A DNA stretch of 64,000 bases from JAWLAT01 sp041395325. Its GTDB lineage: Bacteria; Pseudomonadota; Gammaproteobacteria; Xanthomonadales; SZUA-5. Below, piece by piece: positions 20,343-27,666 of the stretch. The stretch spans positions 62,001-126,000 of the forward strand of contig JAWLAT010000003.1 of the NCBI GenBank assembly GCA_041395325.1, given 5' to 3'. The position numbers were made by a program, and so were the translations under genes. Positions within the stretch are counted from its first letter, which is position 1. Each line of letters begins with the position of its first letter. The notes below the pieces were generated by a model. The model was not told the origin of the DNA, did not search any database, and was given only the letters and a program-made list of their open reading frames with translations.

Positions 20343-20960
20343 TCATTCCGACCAGTAACCGGCAGGCGGAAGCAGGCCCCGCTGGCCGGGCTCTTGCTGC
20401 GCCGTGCGGAAAGGCGCCAGCTGCTGCTCGCGTTCCTCGAAGGTGGTATGCCGCGCGGCGAGCTCTTCAATCAGTTCATCGACCACCGACGTTGCCGCGG
20501 GTTGCTGGGCCAAGGCCTGCCACAAGGCGTTCAACTCCTGCGTTGGCTTGGGCAGGATCATGCCCAAGGGGCGCGCATGCCGCGACTGCCAGTCTCTGGC
20601 CAGCCCCGCAACCGCCTGCAATCGCGTCAGCGTCTCCGCACTCGGGCTCTCGCCGTCCAAGAGTTGATAGATGCGCTGTCGGCTGACTCCAAGAGCGTCG
20701 GCCAGCTGTGCGCGCGTTGGCGCTAAATGCAGCGTGATCATCTGCAGCAGGGCGCTAGTGTCAAAACCTGCCGCCTCGGTAGCCTTCCGCTCATAAGCCA
20801 GCGCCGAACCGGCGCCGAAAGAAACGCCGAAATTGGCCAAGACCTCGCTGGCAGACAGGGTGAATGGCTGTGCGCCAGACATCACTTGAGGAAATGCCGC
20901 ACATTCCGGTCCCAAGACCCAGGCCTGACCATCAACAGCATTCATGTCCATCATCGTCAT
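20343..20960 (-). CDS. HTH DNA-binding protein, second gene of the unknown operon (205 aa)
   Basis: Contains a clear XRE/lambda-repressor-type helix-turn-helix around residues 83-125: TRAQLADALGVSRQRIYQLL, then ETLTRLQAVAGLARDW. The remainder is helical with a C-terminal segment (VVDELIEELAARHTTFEEREQQL). It probably regulates its own operon: two palindromes of GAAC/GTTC type lie upstream of the first gene. The ATG at 20960 overlaps the stop of the upstream TIGR04255-like gene by four bases, so translation is coupled. An antitoxin role is possible but not shown. Confidence 0.75.
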   Translation of the reverse strand: MTMMDMNAVDGQAWVLGPECAAFPQVMSGAQPFTLSASEVLANFGVSFGAGSALAYERKATEAAGFDTSALLQMITLHLAPTRAQLADALGVSRQRIYQLLDGESPSAETLTRLQAVAGLARDWQSRHARPLGMILPKPTQELNALWQALAQQPAATSVVDELIEELAARHTTFEEREQQLAPFRTAQQEPGQRGLLPPAGYWSE

Positions 20961-21778
20961 GACACATCATCCCCTCGAAAATAGTCTAGGGCACTGTCCT
21001 CGAAAACGCTTTCGAAGGCGGCCTTCGTCTCTGCATGGGCCGTGGTCAACAGGCTCTCAATTCGTTCGAGCGCTAGGCCCTCCACGCCGATGACGCGCTC
21101 GACATCGACTATGGCAACCCGGGCCGGGCGATCGAACGGACCCATCAGGCTCTTTGGTAACCGGACATGCACGGCCGTCATCAAATCGGGTGGGGGGATC
21201 ACTTTCTGGCCAGGCTCAACCTCGGCTGTCCTGACCCGGACATGCATGACACCATCCGCCAAAGCAGTGTCCCTGATCGCCATCCCCTGCGAGCCGGACT
21301 TTCCGAGATCGCCCGCGTGCCAGCTCGGCCTCAGCCAGCGGGCGAGATCGACATCCTGAGGTGGTACCGCCACATCCAACGTCCGCAACCGAAGCTCGCT
21401 GAGCGTCAGGGCAGTGGCAGCCTTCGCCCAGCAGTCGAGCACGTCGCGCAGGCGCGAAAGGGTTCCGCCAAAATCGTCCGCATAGTCGGCATCGAAGAAC
21501 GTCAGCTTAGTCGCCATCACGCGTGCGGCAACCGTGCGAGCCGCGTTGGTGAGGACCCTGCAGGTGCTGTCTTCGCTCTTTACCTGGAACTGATCGGGAC
21601 CAGCATGAACTTTCAGCTCCTTTATGGTGCCGTCTTCGACGAACGGGTACCGGCCGGACTGCTGCAGATCACCGAGTGTCTGGATCTCCTCGGGAAACTT
21701 GGCGCGCTTGGCGTAGACGATCTCAATGATCGACAGCGCCAACGGCGCTCGCTGCCACGAGCCTAGACCTTTTGCCAT
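20957..21778 (-). CDS. TIGR04255-like protein, first gene of the unknown operon (273 aa)
   Basis: Resembles the sporadically distributed TIGR04255 family of unknown function: an N-terminal W-x-x-A-P-L-x-x-x-I-I-E-I-V-Y segment followed by a Tyr/Pro motif (SGRYPFVEDG), a central beta-rich part, and a C-terminal VAIVDVERV then a helix pair ending AHAETKAAFESVF, typical of the family's last 70 residues. It has no membrane segment. It is the promoter-proximal gene of a three-gene minus-strand unit. The IS3 element begins 120 bp upstream, leaving a short control region. Family call is moderate; function unknown. Confidence 0.65.
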   Translation of the reverse strand: MAKGLGSWQRAPLALSIIEIVYAKRAKFPEEIQTLGDLQQSGRYPFVEDGTIKELKVHAGPDQFQVKSEDSTCRVLTNAARTVAARVMATKLTFFDADYADDFGGTLSRLRDVLDCWAKAATALTLSELRLRTLDVAVPPQDVDLARWLRPSWHAGDLGKSGSQGMAIRDTALADGVMHVRVRTAEVEPGQKVIPPPDLMTAVHVRLPKSLMGPFDRPARVAIVDVERVIGVEGLALERIESLLTTAHAETKAAFESVFEDSALDYFRGDDVS

Positions 21779-21851
21779 TTGTTCGCCCCCGCCAGTAAGC
21801 GCACTTTACACAACGTCAAGTGACCTTGCCAGATTTGCGAGAGTTCCAAGA

Positions 21852-21884
21852 GAACTTAGTTCACGCCGATTCTGTTCATGGAAC
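21852..21884 (-). promoter_or_regulatory. Pair of palindromic operators upstream of the TIGR04255-HTH operon
   Basis: Two short palindromes, GAACTTAGTTC (21852-21862) and GTTCATGGAAC (21874-21884), share GAAC/GTTC half-sites and have centres 22 bp apart, two helical turns. A further GTTCC half-site lies at 21843-21847, and a TTGACG element (minus strand, 21814-21819) lies between them and the gene start. The arrangement fits binding by the operon's own HTH protein. Confidence 0.55.
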
Positions 21885-21897
21885 TTTGACCTACCGC

Positions 21898-21923
21898 TGA
21901 ACCGCCCCGGGTTCTCCGGAGAC
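21898..21923 (+). repeat. Left terminal inverted repeat of the IS3 element
   Basis: Begins TGAACCGCCCCGGGTT and matches the complement of the right end (23181-23206) at most positions, with CCGGAG conserved in both. Confidence 0.88.
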
Positions 21924-21936
21924 TCCGGGTTGTGAG

Positions 21937-22776
21937 TCATGCCGCCTCGACGACCTGACTCGGTTGCTGATAGTAGTTGGCTTCGAACTCTGCCGGTGGG
22001 ATGTCACCGATTGGCCCCATCAGGCGCTTGTGGTTGTACCAGTGGGTCCAGTTCAGGGTGGCCCATTCGACCGTTTCCAGGTTGCGCCAGCTTTGCTTTG
22101 CGATCACTTCAGTCTTGAACAGCCCAATGATCGACTCGGCCATGGCGTTGTCGTAGGAATCGCCGACGCTGCCTGCAGACGGTTCGATGCCCGCCTCGGA
22201 GAGACGCTCGCTGTAGCGGATCGATAGGTACTGCACGCCACGATCATTGTGGTGAATCAGGCTGTTTCGGTCGGGCTTGCGCGACCATAGCGCCTGTTCC
22301 AGCGCGGCCATCACCAGATCAGTGTTGGGTGAGCGCGATACCTTCCAGCCAACGATGCGCCGTGCATAGACATCGATGACGAAGGCCACGTAGACGAAAC
22401 CCTGCAAGGTCGAAACATAGGTGAAATCCGCGACCCACAACTGGTTCGGCCGGTCGGCATGGAACTGCCGATTGACTTTGTCCAGCGGGCAGGGTTGCGC
22501 TCTGTTGCTGATGGTGGTTCGGACACCCTTCCCGCGGACCGCTCCAGCCAGCCCCAGCCGCCTCATCAGTCGCTCGACCGTACAGCGCGCCGTGCTGATC
22601 TGCTCGCGCAGCATCTGTTTCCATACCTTGCGCGCGCCATAAACCTGCAGGTTCTCGTCAAAGACGCGCCGAATGGCCACGCTCAGCACTTCGTCGCGCT
22701 GGGCGCGCTGGCAACGCAACGACGGGTCGCGACGCTTGGCCAGATCCTCGTAGTAGGTCGACGGAGCGATCTGCAA
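21937..22776 (-). CDS. IS3-family transposase OrfB (DDE integrase)
   Basis: Catalyses strand transfer of the IS as the C-terminal half of the OrfAB fusion. The rve core is complete: first Asp in WVADFTYVST, second in LIHHNDRGVQYLS, and the Glu in SYDNAMAESIIGLFK. The N-terminal HTH_21-like segment (YGARKVWKQMLREQ) is present. Although the annotated frame starts at 22776, the reading continues upstream (AFVDEHREVYGVEPICRQLQIAP) into the end of orfA, so the functional protein is probably made by a -1 frameshift. Confidence 0.93.
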   Translation of the reverse strand: MQIAPSTYYEDLAKRRDPSLRCQRAQRDEVLSVAIRRVFDENLQVYGARKVWKQMLREQISTARCTVERLMRRLGLAGAVRGKGVRTTISNRAQPCPLDKVNRQFHADRPNQLWVADFTYVSTLQGFVYVAFVIDVYARRIVGWKVSRSPNTDLVMAALEQALWSRKPDRNSLIHHNDRGVQYLSIRYSERLSEAGIEPSAGSVGDSYDNAMAESIIGLFKTEVIAKQSWRNLETVEWATLNWTHWYNHKRLMGPIGDIPPAEFEANYYQQPSQVVEAA

Positions 22777-22832
22777 CTGCCGACAGATCGGCTCGACTCC
22801 GTAAACCTCGCGGTGTTCGTCAACGAACGCCG

Positions 22833-23156
22833 TCAGAACTTGAACCGGCGGTCGAGCTCCGCCTGGGCAAAAAACGCACTGGCCTTGCGCAGGATCTCGT
22901 TTGCTTGGCGCAGCTCGCGGTTCTCACGTTCGAGCTGCTTGATCCGCTCACGCTCCGCAGTGGTCTGCCCAGCTCGCTCGCCGGCGTCCTGCTCGTCCTG
23001 TCGCAGCCAACGCCGCAGCGTTTCAGCCGTACAGCCGATCTTCCCGGCAATCGAGCAGATCGCTGCCCATTCCGAGTCGTAGTCGCCACGGTGCTCGCGC
23101 ACCAGCCGAACCGCCCGATCTCTAGTCTCAGGTGAGTAGTGTTCCGACTTCTTCAT
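22833..23156 (-). CDS. IS3-family transposase OrfA (HTH protein)
   Basis: A 107-residue DNA-binding half of the transposase, recognising the terminal repeats. It has an HTH_Tnp_1 domain (VRLVREHRGDYDSEWAAI, CTAETLRRWLRQDE) followed by a leucine-zipper coiled coil (IKQLERENRELRQANEILRKAS). Near its 3' end a T6-G run lies on the coding strand, a plausible slippery site for the -1 shift into orfB. Confidence 0.93.
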   Translation of the reverse strand: MKKSEHYSPETRDRAVRLVREHRGDYDSEWAAICSIAGKIGCTAETLRRWLRQDEQDAGERAGQTTAERERIKQLERENRELRQANEILRKASAFFAQAELDRRFKF

Positions 23157-23180
23157 CGCTCCATCCTCTCAAAGGTTGGA

Positions 23181-23206
23181 GCCTCCGGGAAAGGCGGGGC
23201 GGTTCA
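23181..23206 (-). repeat. Right terminal inverted repeat of the IS3 element
   Basis: The complement begins TGAACCGCCCCGCCTTTCCC and pairs with the left end at 21898. It lies about 100 bp before the DUF4124 gene start. Confidence 0.88.
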
Positions 23207-23309
23207 TTCCGCGACACCTTCAGGAAGCACGCCCACTGTCGCGGCGTTTCCACAGACCAAAATGCAGCGAGCAAGCGAAGAGCGGCAGAGACCCTGGAGA
23301 ACTGGAGCC

Positions 23310-24083
23310 ATGGAGCCTTCACAATTGACGGCACGTCACTGGGCAGCGTTCGTCGCCACCTTCATGGCTCTCTCCGCACCATCGTTGGTCAGGGCGTCAA
23401 GCATCTTCAAGTGCACCGGTCCCGATGGAAGCGTGAGCTATCAGCAAGCCCCGTGTGAATCCGGGAGTCAGCAAGAAACCCCAGTAGTCTCGGAGGCACC
23501 AACTCTGACAGCAGAAGAGCGATTCAAAGCAGCCGCCTACGAAGCTGGCCTGTCGCCGTCAGAGGCAAGGCGGTTGCTGGAGTCTCCAGGCACCTCAGAT
23601 GCAAGTCGGGGCATCCCGGAACCCGCTGACCGCACGCATTCTGAGTCACAGCAGGTCAGGCAGCCAACGGGTAGGAACGCCGCCTTCAAATGCGTGAGAC
23701 CCGATGGGTCGTTCTACTTTTCCATCGACCCGTGTGGCACCTCAGTAGTCCGAGGCCCACGGACAACGGTTCCTAGGAACTGGGTCAATGATCGAGTCGA
23801 AGGTTCACCAGGCGCGGTGATGGTCGCTCCAGACATTGCGATCAACCCCACGACGGGGCAGCCAATCCACCTAGTGCCTCAAGCACCGACCGTCACTCGG
23901 CAGCGAAAGTGGAATGTTGCCGATACTCAGTCAGTTGTGGATCGCGACGATGCTTGCGATGCCGCCAAGGAAGAAAGAAATGACCGGAGGCGAGCAAATC
24001 CCGACCTGAGTTTCCAGGAGCGTGAGAGACTTGATGATCAAGTGTGGGGCATGTGTCACTCCACCCGGTCCAGCGGGAGATAG
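23310..24083 (+). CDS. Secreted protein with two DUF4124-like motifs (257 aa)
   Basis: An exported protein of unknown role. A signal peptide (FVATFMALSAPSLVRAS) follows the ATG at 23310, which has GGAG upstream. Two copies of a DUF4124-type segment are present: FKCTGPDGSVSYQQAPC near residue 33 and FKCVRPDGSFYFSIDPC near residue 130, each with two cysteines likely to form a disulfide. The C-terminus is charged with another Cys pair. An open frame extends upstream into the IS3 right end but lacks signal-peptide logic and is rejected. Such proteins are common in the periplasm of Lysobacterales. Confidence 0.75.
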   Translation: MEPSQLTARHWAAFVATFMALSAPSLVRASSIFKCTGPDGSVSYQQAPCESGSQQETPVVSEAPTLTAEERFKAAAYEAGLSPSEARRLLESPGTSDASRGIPEPADRTHSESQQVRQPTGRNAAFKCVRPDGSFYFSIDPCGTSVVRGPRTTVPRNWVNDRVEGSPGAVMVAPDIAINPTTGQPIHLVPQAPTVTRQRKWNVADTQSVVDRDDACDAAKEERNDRRRANPDLSFQERERLDDQVWGMCHSTRSSGR

Positions 24084-24103
24084 GAGGCAGTCGCACACTG
24101 GAT

Positions 24104-24349
24104 TCACGAGTTGCAGGGTTGCAGATACGCGTCGACACTCGCCCCATCAGGCAGCCGATCGAGAACAACAACCTCGGCATCGATCAGCAGCGATTCGAGG
24201 ATCTCGCGCTTGCTGGTGCCGGCGTGGCGCGCTAGGCGTTCGAGCGCGTCCGCAGCGTGCGAGTTCAGCAGCACATCCAGGCGCGAGGCTGTGCCATCGC
24301 TCAGGTGCCGCTGCCGGTAGGCACGCTGCCGCTCTGCTGTGGTCGCCAT
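24104..24349 (-). CDS. Ribbon-helix-helix-like small protein (81 aa)
   Basis: Likely a small DNA-binding protein: a basic N-terminus (AERQRAYRQRHLSDG), a short beta-like segment SRLDVLLNSHAADALERLARHAGTS and a helix KREILESLLIDAEVVVLDRL match the CopG/Arc pattern. The second ATG (24349) is preferred because GGGAGG lies eight bases before it; the ATG at 24355 sits directly on the ribosome site. It is the last gene of the minus-strand phage-like module. Confidence 0.6.
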   Translation of the reverse strand: MATTAERQRAYRQRHLSDGTASRLDVLLNSHAADALERLARHAGTSKREILESLLIDAEVVVLDRLPDGASVDAYLQPCNS

Positions 24350-24396
24350 GGTCATCCCCTCCCGTGACTGGCGTTACCGGGTAACGAACACGGTGG

Positions 24397-25095
24397 CTAT
24401 GCCGCCGCATCCAACTTGTTCGCGCGTATCCGCCGATCAAAGTCCGTAGCCGCGTTCTGCATCGCATTGGCCAGGTACGAAGCCAGGTGCGACCAGGGTG
24501 GTTCCCACGCCTGGTTGAAAGCTGTTCGGGTCACCCCGAGCACCTTGCCGCGTTGCCTGGGGGAGTGCGGGTTGAGACCGTTTCCATGGCACTTGGGGCA
24601 TCTCTGAAAGCCCTCGCCGGTCGGAAGCGGAATAGTTCGGGTCCCCTTGCACAGCGGGCAGGCAATGGGCTGGTCAGTCAGCTCAGCAATGACTCCGGGC
24701 ACTAGGGCACGCCATCGATCAACACATCGGCCCCACTCGGGCCAGAGCGGAGGGTATTGCTTCCTCACAAGTGCTCGCTGGACAAATGTCAGCCCGCGAA
24801 GGTCCGCGGTGTCGATGATGTGGCGCCGCTGCCGGCGCTCTTCTTCGGCTCTGAGCTGGGTCCGGCGCTCTTGCTCTTCGTCCAGTTCGCGCCAGGCGTC
24901 GCGGCGGACCAGTGCGCTGTCGTCCCGAACCGCGAGTCGGGCAGTCATGCGGAGAAGCGCCTGACCGACGGGATCCTTCACCGCGGCCAGCGCATCGATG
25001 ACTTCGTCGCGGCCGATGAGCGGGCGTCCACCTCCCGCACCATCGAGCCGCATTCCATGCGGCCCCAACCTGGCCAGCATCTCGATTGCTCGCAT
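24397..25095 (-). CDS. Zinc-ribbon protein, phage antiterminator Q-like (232 aa)
   Basis: A phage-module protein with a four-cysteine zinc ribbon near residues 144-171 (C-P-L-C-K-G ... C-P-K-C-H-G), resembling the DnaJ-like zinc motif found in some lambdoid late-gene antiterminators. The flanking regions are helical and charged (RRDAWRELDEEQERR; SHLASYLANAM). Its position at the end of the module, after replication genes, is where Q-type regulators sit. Assignment as an antiterminator is inference; the zinc ribbon itself is plain. Confidence 0.5.
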   Translation of the reverse strand: MRAIEMLARLGPHGMRLDGAGGGRPLIGRDEVIDALAAVKDPVGQALLRMTARLAVRDDSALVRRDAWRELDEEQERRTQLRAEEERRQRRHIIDTADLRGLTFVQRALVRKQYPPLWPEWGRCVDRWRALVPGVIAELTDQPIACPLCKGTRTIPLPTGEGFQRCPKCHGNGLNPHSPRQRGKVLGVTRTAFNQAWEPPWSHLASYLANAMQNAATDFDRRIRANKLDAAA

Positions 25096-25110
25096 CGCAC
25101 TTCCTCCCTG

Positions 25111-25347
25111 TCAGTGAACGGCCACCGACGGCACCTTCCACAGCACTGTCGGCGGCAGCTTGATGTCCGGCCGTGCCACGTAGGCCACGGCCAGCATGAG
25201 CAGCAGCGAGGCACGTCGGCAGCCTCGCTGTGTGTCTCGGACCAGGGCTTTGATCAGTCCTTCGAGCGCCGGCCGGTCCTCTGCGGTTTGCACCTCACTC
25301 GCCTCCGCTTCCTGCGCGCGCGCGAAGATCGCCTCCGAACCGCGCAT
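25111..25347 (-). CDS. Small hypothetical protein (78 aa)
   Basis: No recognisable family. It is helical, with a mildly hydrophobic stretch (RASLLLMLAVAYVA) near residues 46-59. The ATG at 25347 directly follows the stop of the upstream 157-aa gene (TGA-ATG), and the next gene begins 15 bases after its stop, so it belongs to the same transcription unit. It is supported by packing rather than homology. Confidence 0.45.
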   Translation of the reverse strand: MRGSEAIFARAQEAEASEVQTAEDRPALEGLIKALVRDTQRGCRRASLLLMLAVAYVARPDIKLPPTVLWKVPSVAVH

Positions 25348-25821
25348 TCACCTGCCCGTTTCGACCGCTTCGGCTGGCTGCTGGATCGCCTCGGGTGGAG
25401 CCATCCGGCGCCACCTGGCAGTCGCCGAATCGAAGGCAACGCGGGTGCGAACGACGTCAAGCGCCGCCTGCATGGCGAGGCCGTCGGGCGCCTCCGATGT
25501 GGACGACGGCGCCGGGTCAGCCACCTGCGGCAGTAGGGCATTGATGTCGTCCAGGGCTTGGCCGATCGCCTGCTGCGCTTCAGCCGCGGGCATGTCGCCG
25601 TGCACGAGATTCGCCGCAGCGACCATCAGGGCCACCACGTAGGCAGGCAGGTCCTGGTGCTGGTCCTCCGCGACCACGCCGTTGCTGGTCGGCATCAATT
25701 CCTCGAACGCTGACACTGCCTCTTCGAGGTCGCGTCGGCAGACCTCGGCGGTTTGCTCGTCCTCCGCGGCCAGCGCGCGCTTGGCGGCTTGCAGCAGGTC
25801 CATTGATTGACTCGTCGTCAT
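25348..25821 (-). CDS. Hypothetical phage-module protein (157 aa)
   Basis: An acidic, helical, cytoplasmic protein of unknown role (LLQAAKRALAAEDEQTAEVCRRDLEEAVSAFEELMP, later ALDDINALLPQVADP). The ATG at 25821 has GGAGA at good spacing. The frame that continues to 26199 runs through the start of the repeat-rich neighbour in another phase and is rejected. It lies about 76 bp downstream of the 582-aa gene and abuts the 78-aa gene. Confidence 0.55.
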   Translation of the reverse strand: MTTSQSMDLLQAAKRALAAEDEQTAEVCRRDLEEAVSAFEELMPTSNGVVAEDQHQDLPAYVVALMVAAANLVHGDMPAAEAQQAIGQALDDINALLPQVADPAPSSTSEAPDGLAMQAALDVVRTRVAFDSATARWRRMAPPEAIQQPAEAVETGR

Positions 25822-25897
25822 CGCATTCTCCTCGCCGGTCGCCCGGCTCTGATGCGGCCGTCCTGGCCGCGGTGGTGCCGCCCAATGGCGGCGGTTG

Positions 25898-27646
25898 TCA
25901 CTCGGCTGCGGCGCCGATGTCGATCCGGATTCCGTGGGCCCGGGCGAGCTGGTCGGCGAGTTCCTGGGCCAGCCGTTCGTCTCCGTCAGCCAGGGCTGCG
26001 CTGATGGCGTTGCGAGACTGAGCGACCGCTCGCGCCTTGGCCGGGTCGAAGATCGTGCGACCGGTGCGCGGATCCACGACGTATTGGTCGGCCCCGTGCT
26101 CGCCCGCGACGCTGGCCGTGATCGGTGCCTCCGGCTTGGCCGCCAGCGCATTGAGCCGCGCCAGCTTCTCAGCCGCGGTGTTGCGGCGTGCTTCGTCACC
26201 CGAGAGCAAGTCCTGCATCAGCGCCGCCTGCTGCTCGGTCTGCTGCTGGGTAAGCGCCGCGCCACGGTTGGCCAGCGCCGTCCCCTCGTTGGCCAACTGA
26301 GTACCGCGCAGCTCCGCGGCAACCCTGGCCCGGTCGGCAAACCGCGCATCGCGGTCGATGGCGCCCAGCGTCAGGCCAGGCGGCAGCCCGACGGCGCCGG
26401 CTCGTGGCGCCTGCTGACCGGCGATCTGTGCCAGCTGGGCCAGCTGCGTCGCCTCTCCGGTGCGGCCAGCCTGGGCAGCGCTGCGGGCGTCGCGGATCAG
26501 GCCGGCGTTGCGATCGGCGGCCTGGCCGGCAGCGTAGTTGTTCGAGCGCATCGCCATGCCAGCAAGCTGCGTCAGGCGATCGGCAGCGGTGAAGCCATCG
26601 GCCGGCCGGGTCCGTTGGCCGGTGGTCGGCGTCACGCTGGTGGCCTCGCTCATGGCCACGCCTGGCGCTGGTACCACCGTCGGCACGCTGGTCACGCCGT
26701 AGCGCAAGCGCCCATCGTTGCCGGCAAGTTCGACTGCGACTTCGGTCGGGCGGTTGGTGTAGATCGGAACACCGTCGGCGCCATCGAAGCGGACGATGCC
26801 GGGCACGCTGGTGACGGCGCCGGCAGCGAGCTGGCCGGCAGGCTGGTCGGTGCTGGGGTTGGTGGGTGCGTCAACCGGCGTTGGCGCTGCGGCGGCCGGC
26901 GGCTCGTCTTCGAGTCCGGTCAGGCCTGCCGCGAAGTCGATGAAAGGTCTGCGCGTCCGGGCCGAGTCCGACGCCTTGCGCTCTCGCGCATCAAGTACCG
27001 CATTTCGTAGCCCCCGGCCCAGCTCCGCCGCATTAGTCGGCGCTGGCTGCCGGGCCGCAGATCTGGCCATTTCTGGGAAATCCGTTAGGGGCCCGATCGC
27101 CGGCAATGACCGGAGGAACGAGCGCTGCGCCGATTCGAACCACGTCGGCTCGCCGCTGGAGTTGGATCCAACCGCGCCTCCCGCGAGCTGCGATCCGCCA
27201 CCGCGACCGGCGATCTGGCGGGTCGTTGACGGCATTGCCCCGGCGGCCAGCTGGCTGGCAGCACCTGCAGCAGGCACGGCGGCGGCCGTTGCCGCGGCGC
27301 CACGCGCTGAGGCTGCGGGCCGCGATGGGCCGTTTCCGGTCGCCACTGGTGTTGCCGCGGGGCGAGCTGCAGGGCGGGTTCCCGTGGCTCCAGATCCGCC
27401 ACGGTACTGGACCTTTGGCGCCGCGACAGCGCCGGCCGCCAGCTGGCTGGCGCCGCCGACTCCACCGGTGCCGCCTGGCGTGGGGGAGGCGGCCATGCCG
27501 GCCAGCAGCTGCGTGTTCTCGCGCGGCGCGTTGGCCGCCTGCCGCGGCTGGCGGATCGGCAACGGATCGAGCGCCGCGGTGGCGAGCTGAGGTGGCGGGC
27601 CGCCGGTGAGATTCCGCGCGACAAGCTTTTGAGATCCACGATCCAT
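25898..27646 (-). CDS. Large Ala/Gln-rich protein with QLAAGA repeats (582 aa)
   Basis: Not a recognised enzyme. The N-terminal 300 residues are low-complexity with four spaced copies of S/G-Q-L-A-[AG]-G-A-[VM]. The C-terminal third is helical and Gln/Ala-rich (NEGTALANRGAALTQQQTEQQAALMQDLL), then a compact tail with VVDPRTGRTIFDPAKARAVAQ. Phage virion-associated or ejection proteins can look like this, but no structural genes surround it. The ATG at 27646 follows AAGGAG by seven bases; the frame extending to 28192 is a dnaB shadow. It lies immediately downstream of the DnaB-like gene. Confidence 0.6.
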   Translation of the reverse strand: MDRGSQKLVARNLTGGPPPQLATAALDPLPIRQPRQAANAPRENTQLLAGMAASPTPGGTGGVGGASQLAAGAVAAPKVQYRGGSGATGTRPAARPAATPVATGNGPSRPAASARGAAATAAAVPAAGAASQLAAGAMPSTTRQIAGRGGGSQLAGGAVGSNSSGEPTWFESAQRSFLRSLPAIGPLTDFPEMARSAARQPAPTNAAELGRGLRNAVLDARERKASDSARTRRPFIDFAAGLTGLEDEPPAAAAPTPVDAPTNPSTDQPAGQLAAGAVTSVPGIVRFDGADGVPIYTNRPTEVAVELAGNDGRLRYGVTSVPTVVPAPGVAMSEATSVTPTTGQRTRPADGFTAADRLTQLAGMAMRSNNYAAGQAADRNAGLIRDARSAAQAGRTGEATQLAQLAQIAGQQAPRAGAVGLPPGLTLGAIDRDARFADRARVAAELRGTQLANEGTALANRGAALTQQQTEQQAALMQDLLSGDEARRNTAAEKLARLNALAAKPEAPITASVAGEHGADQYVVDPRTGRTIFDPAKARAVAQSRNAISAALADGDERLAQELADQLARAHGIRIDIGAAAE

Positions 27647-27666
27647 TTCGTGCTCCTTTTCGCCGG

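Larger units (their letters stand above)
21898..23206 (-). mobile_element. IS3-family insertion sequence, 1309 bp
   Basis: Bounded by imperfect terminal inverted repeats beginning TGAACCGCCCCG and containing CCGGAG-x-CTCC. It carries overlapping-frame orfA and orfB with an IS3-type DDE integrase, probably the IS51/IS3 branch. Both frames look intact. No direct target duplication is visible at the edges (the flanks are CCGC and TTCC), which may reflect recombination after insertion. Confidence 0.9.
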
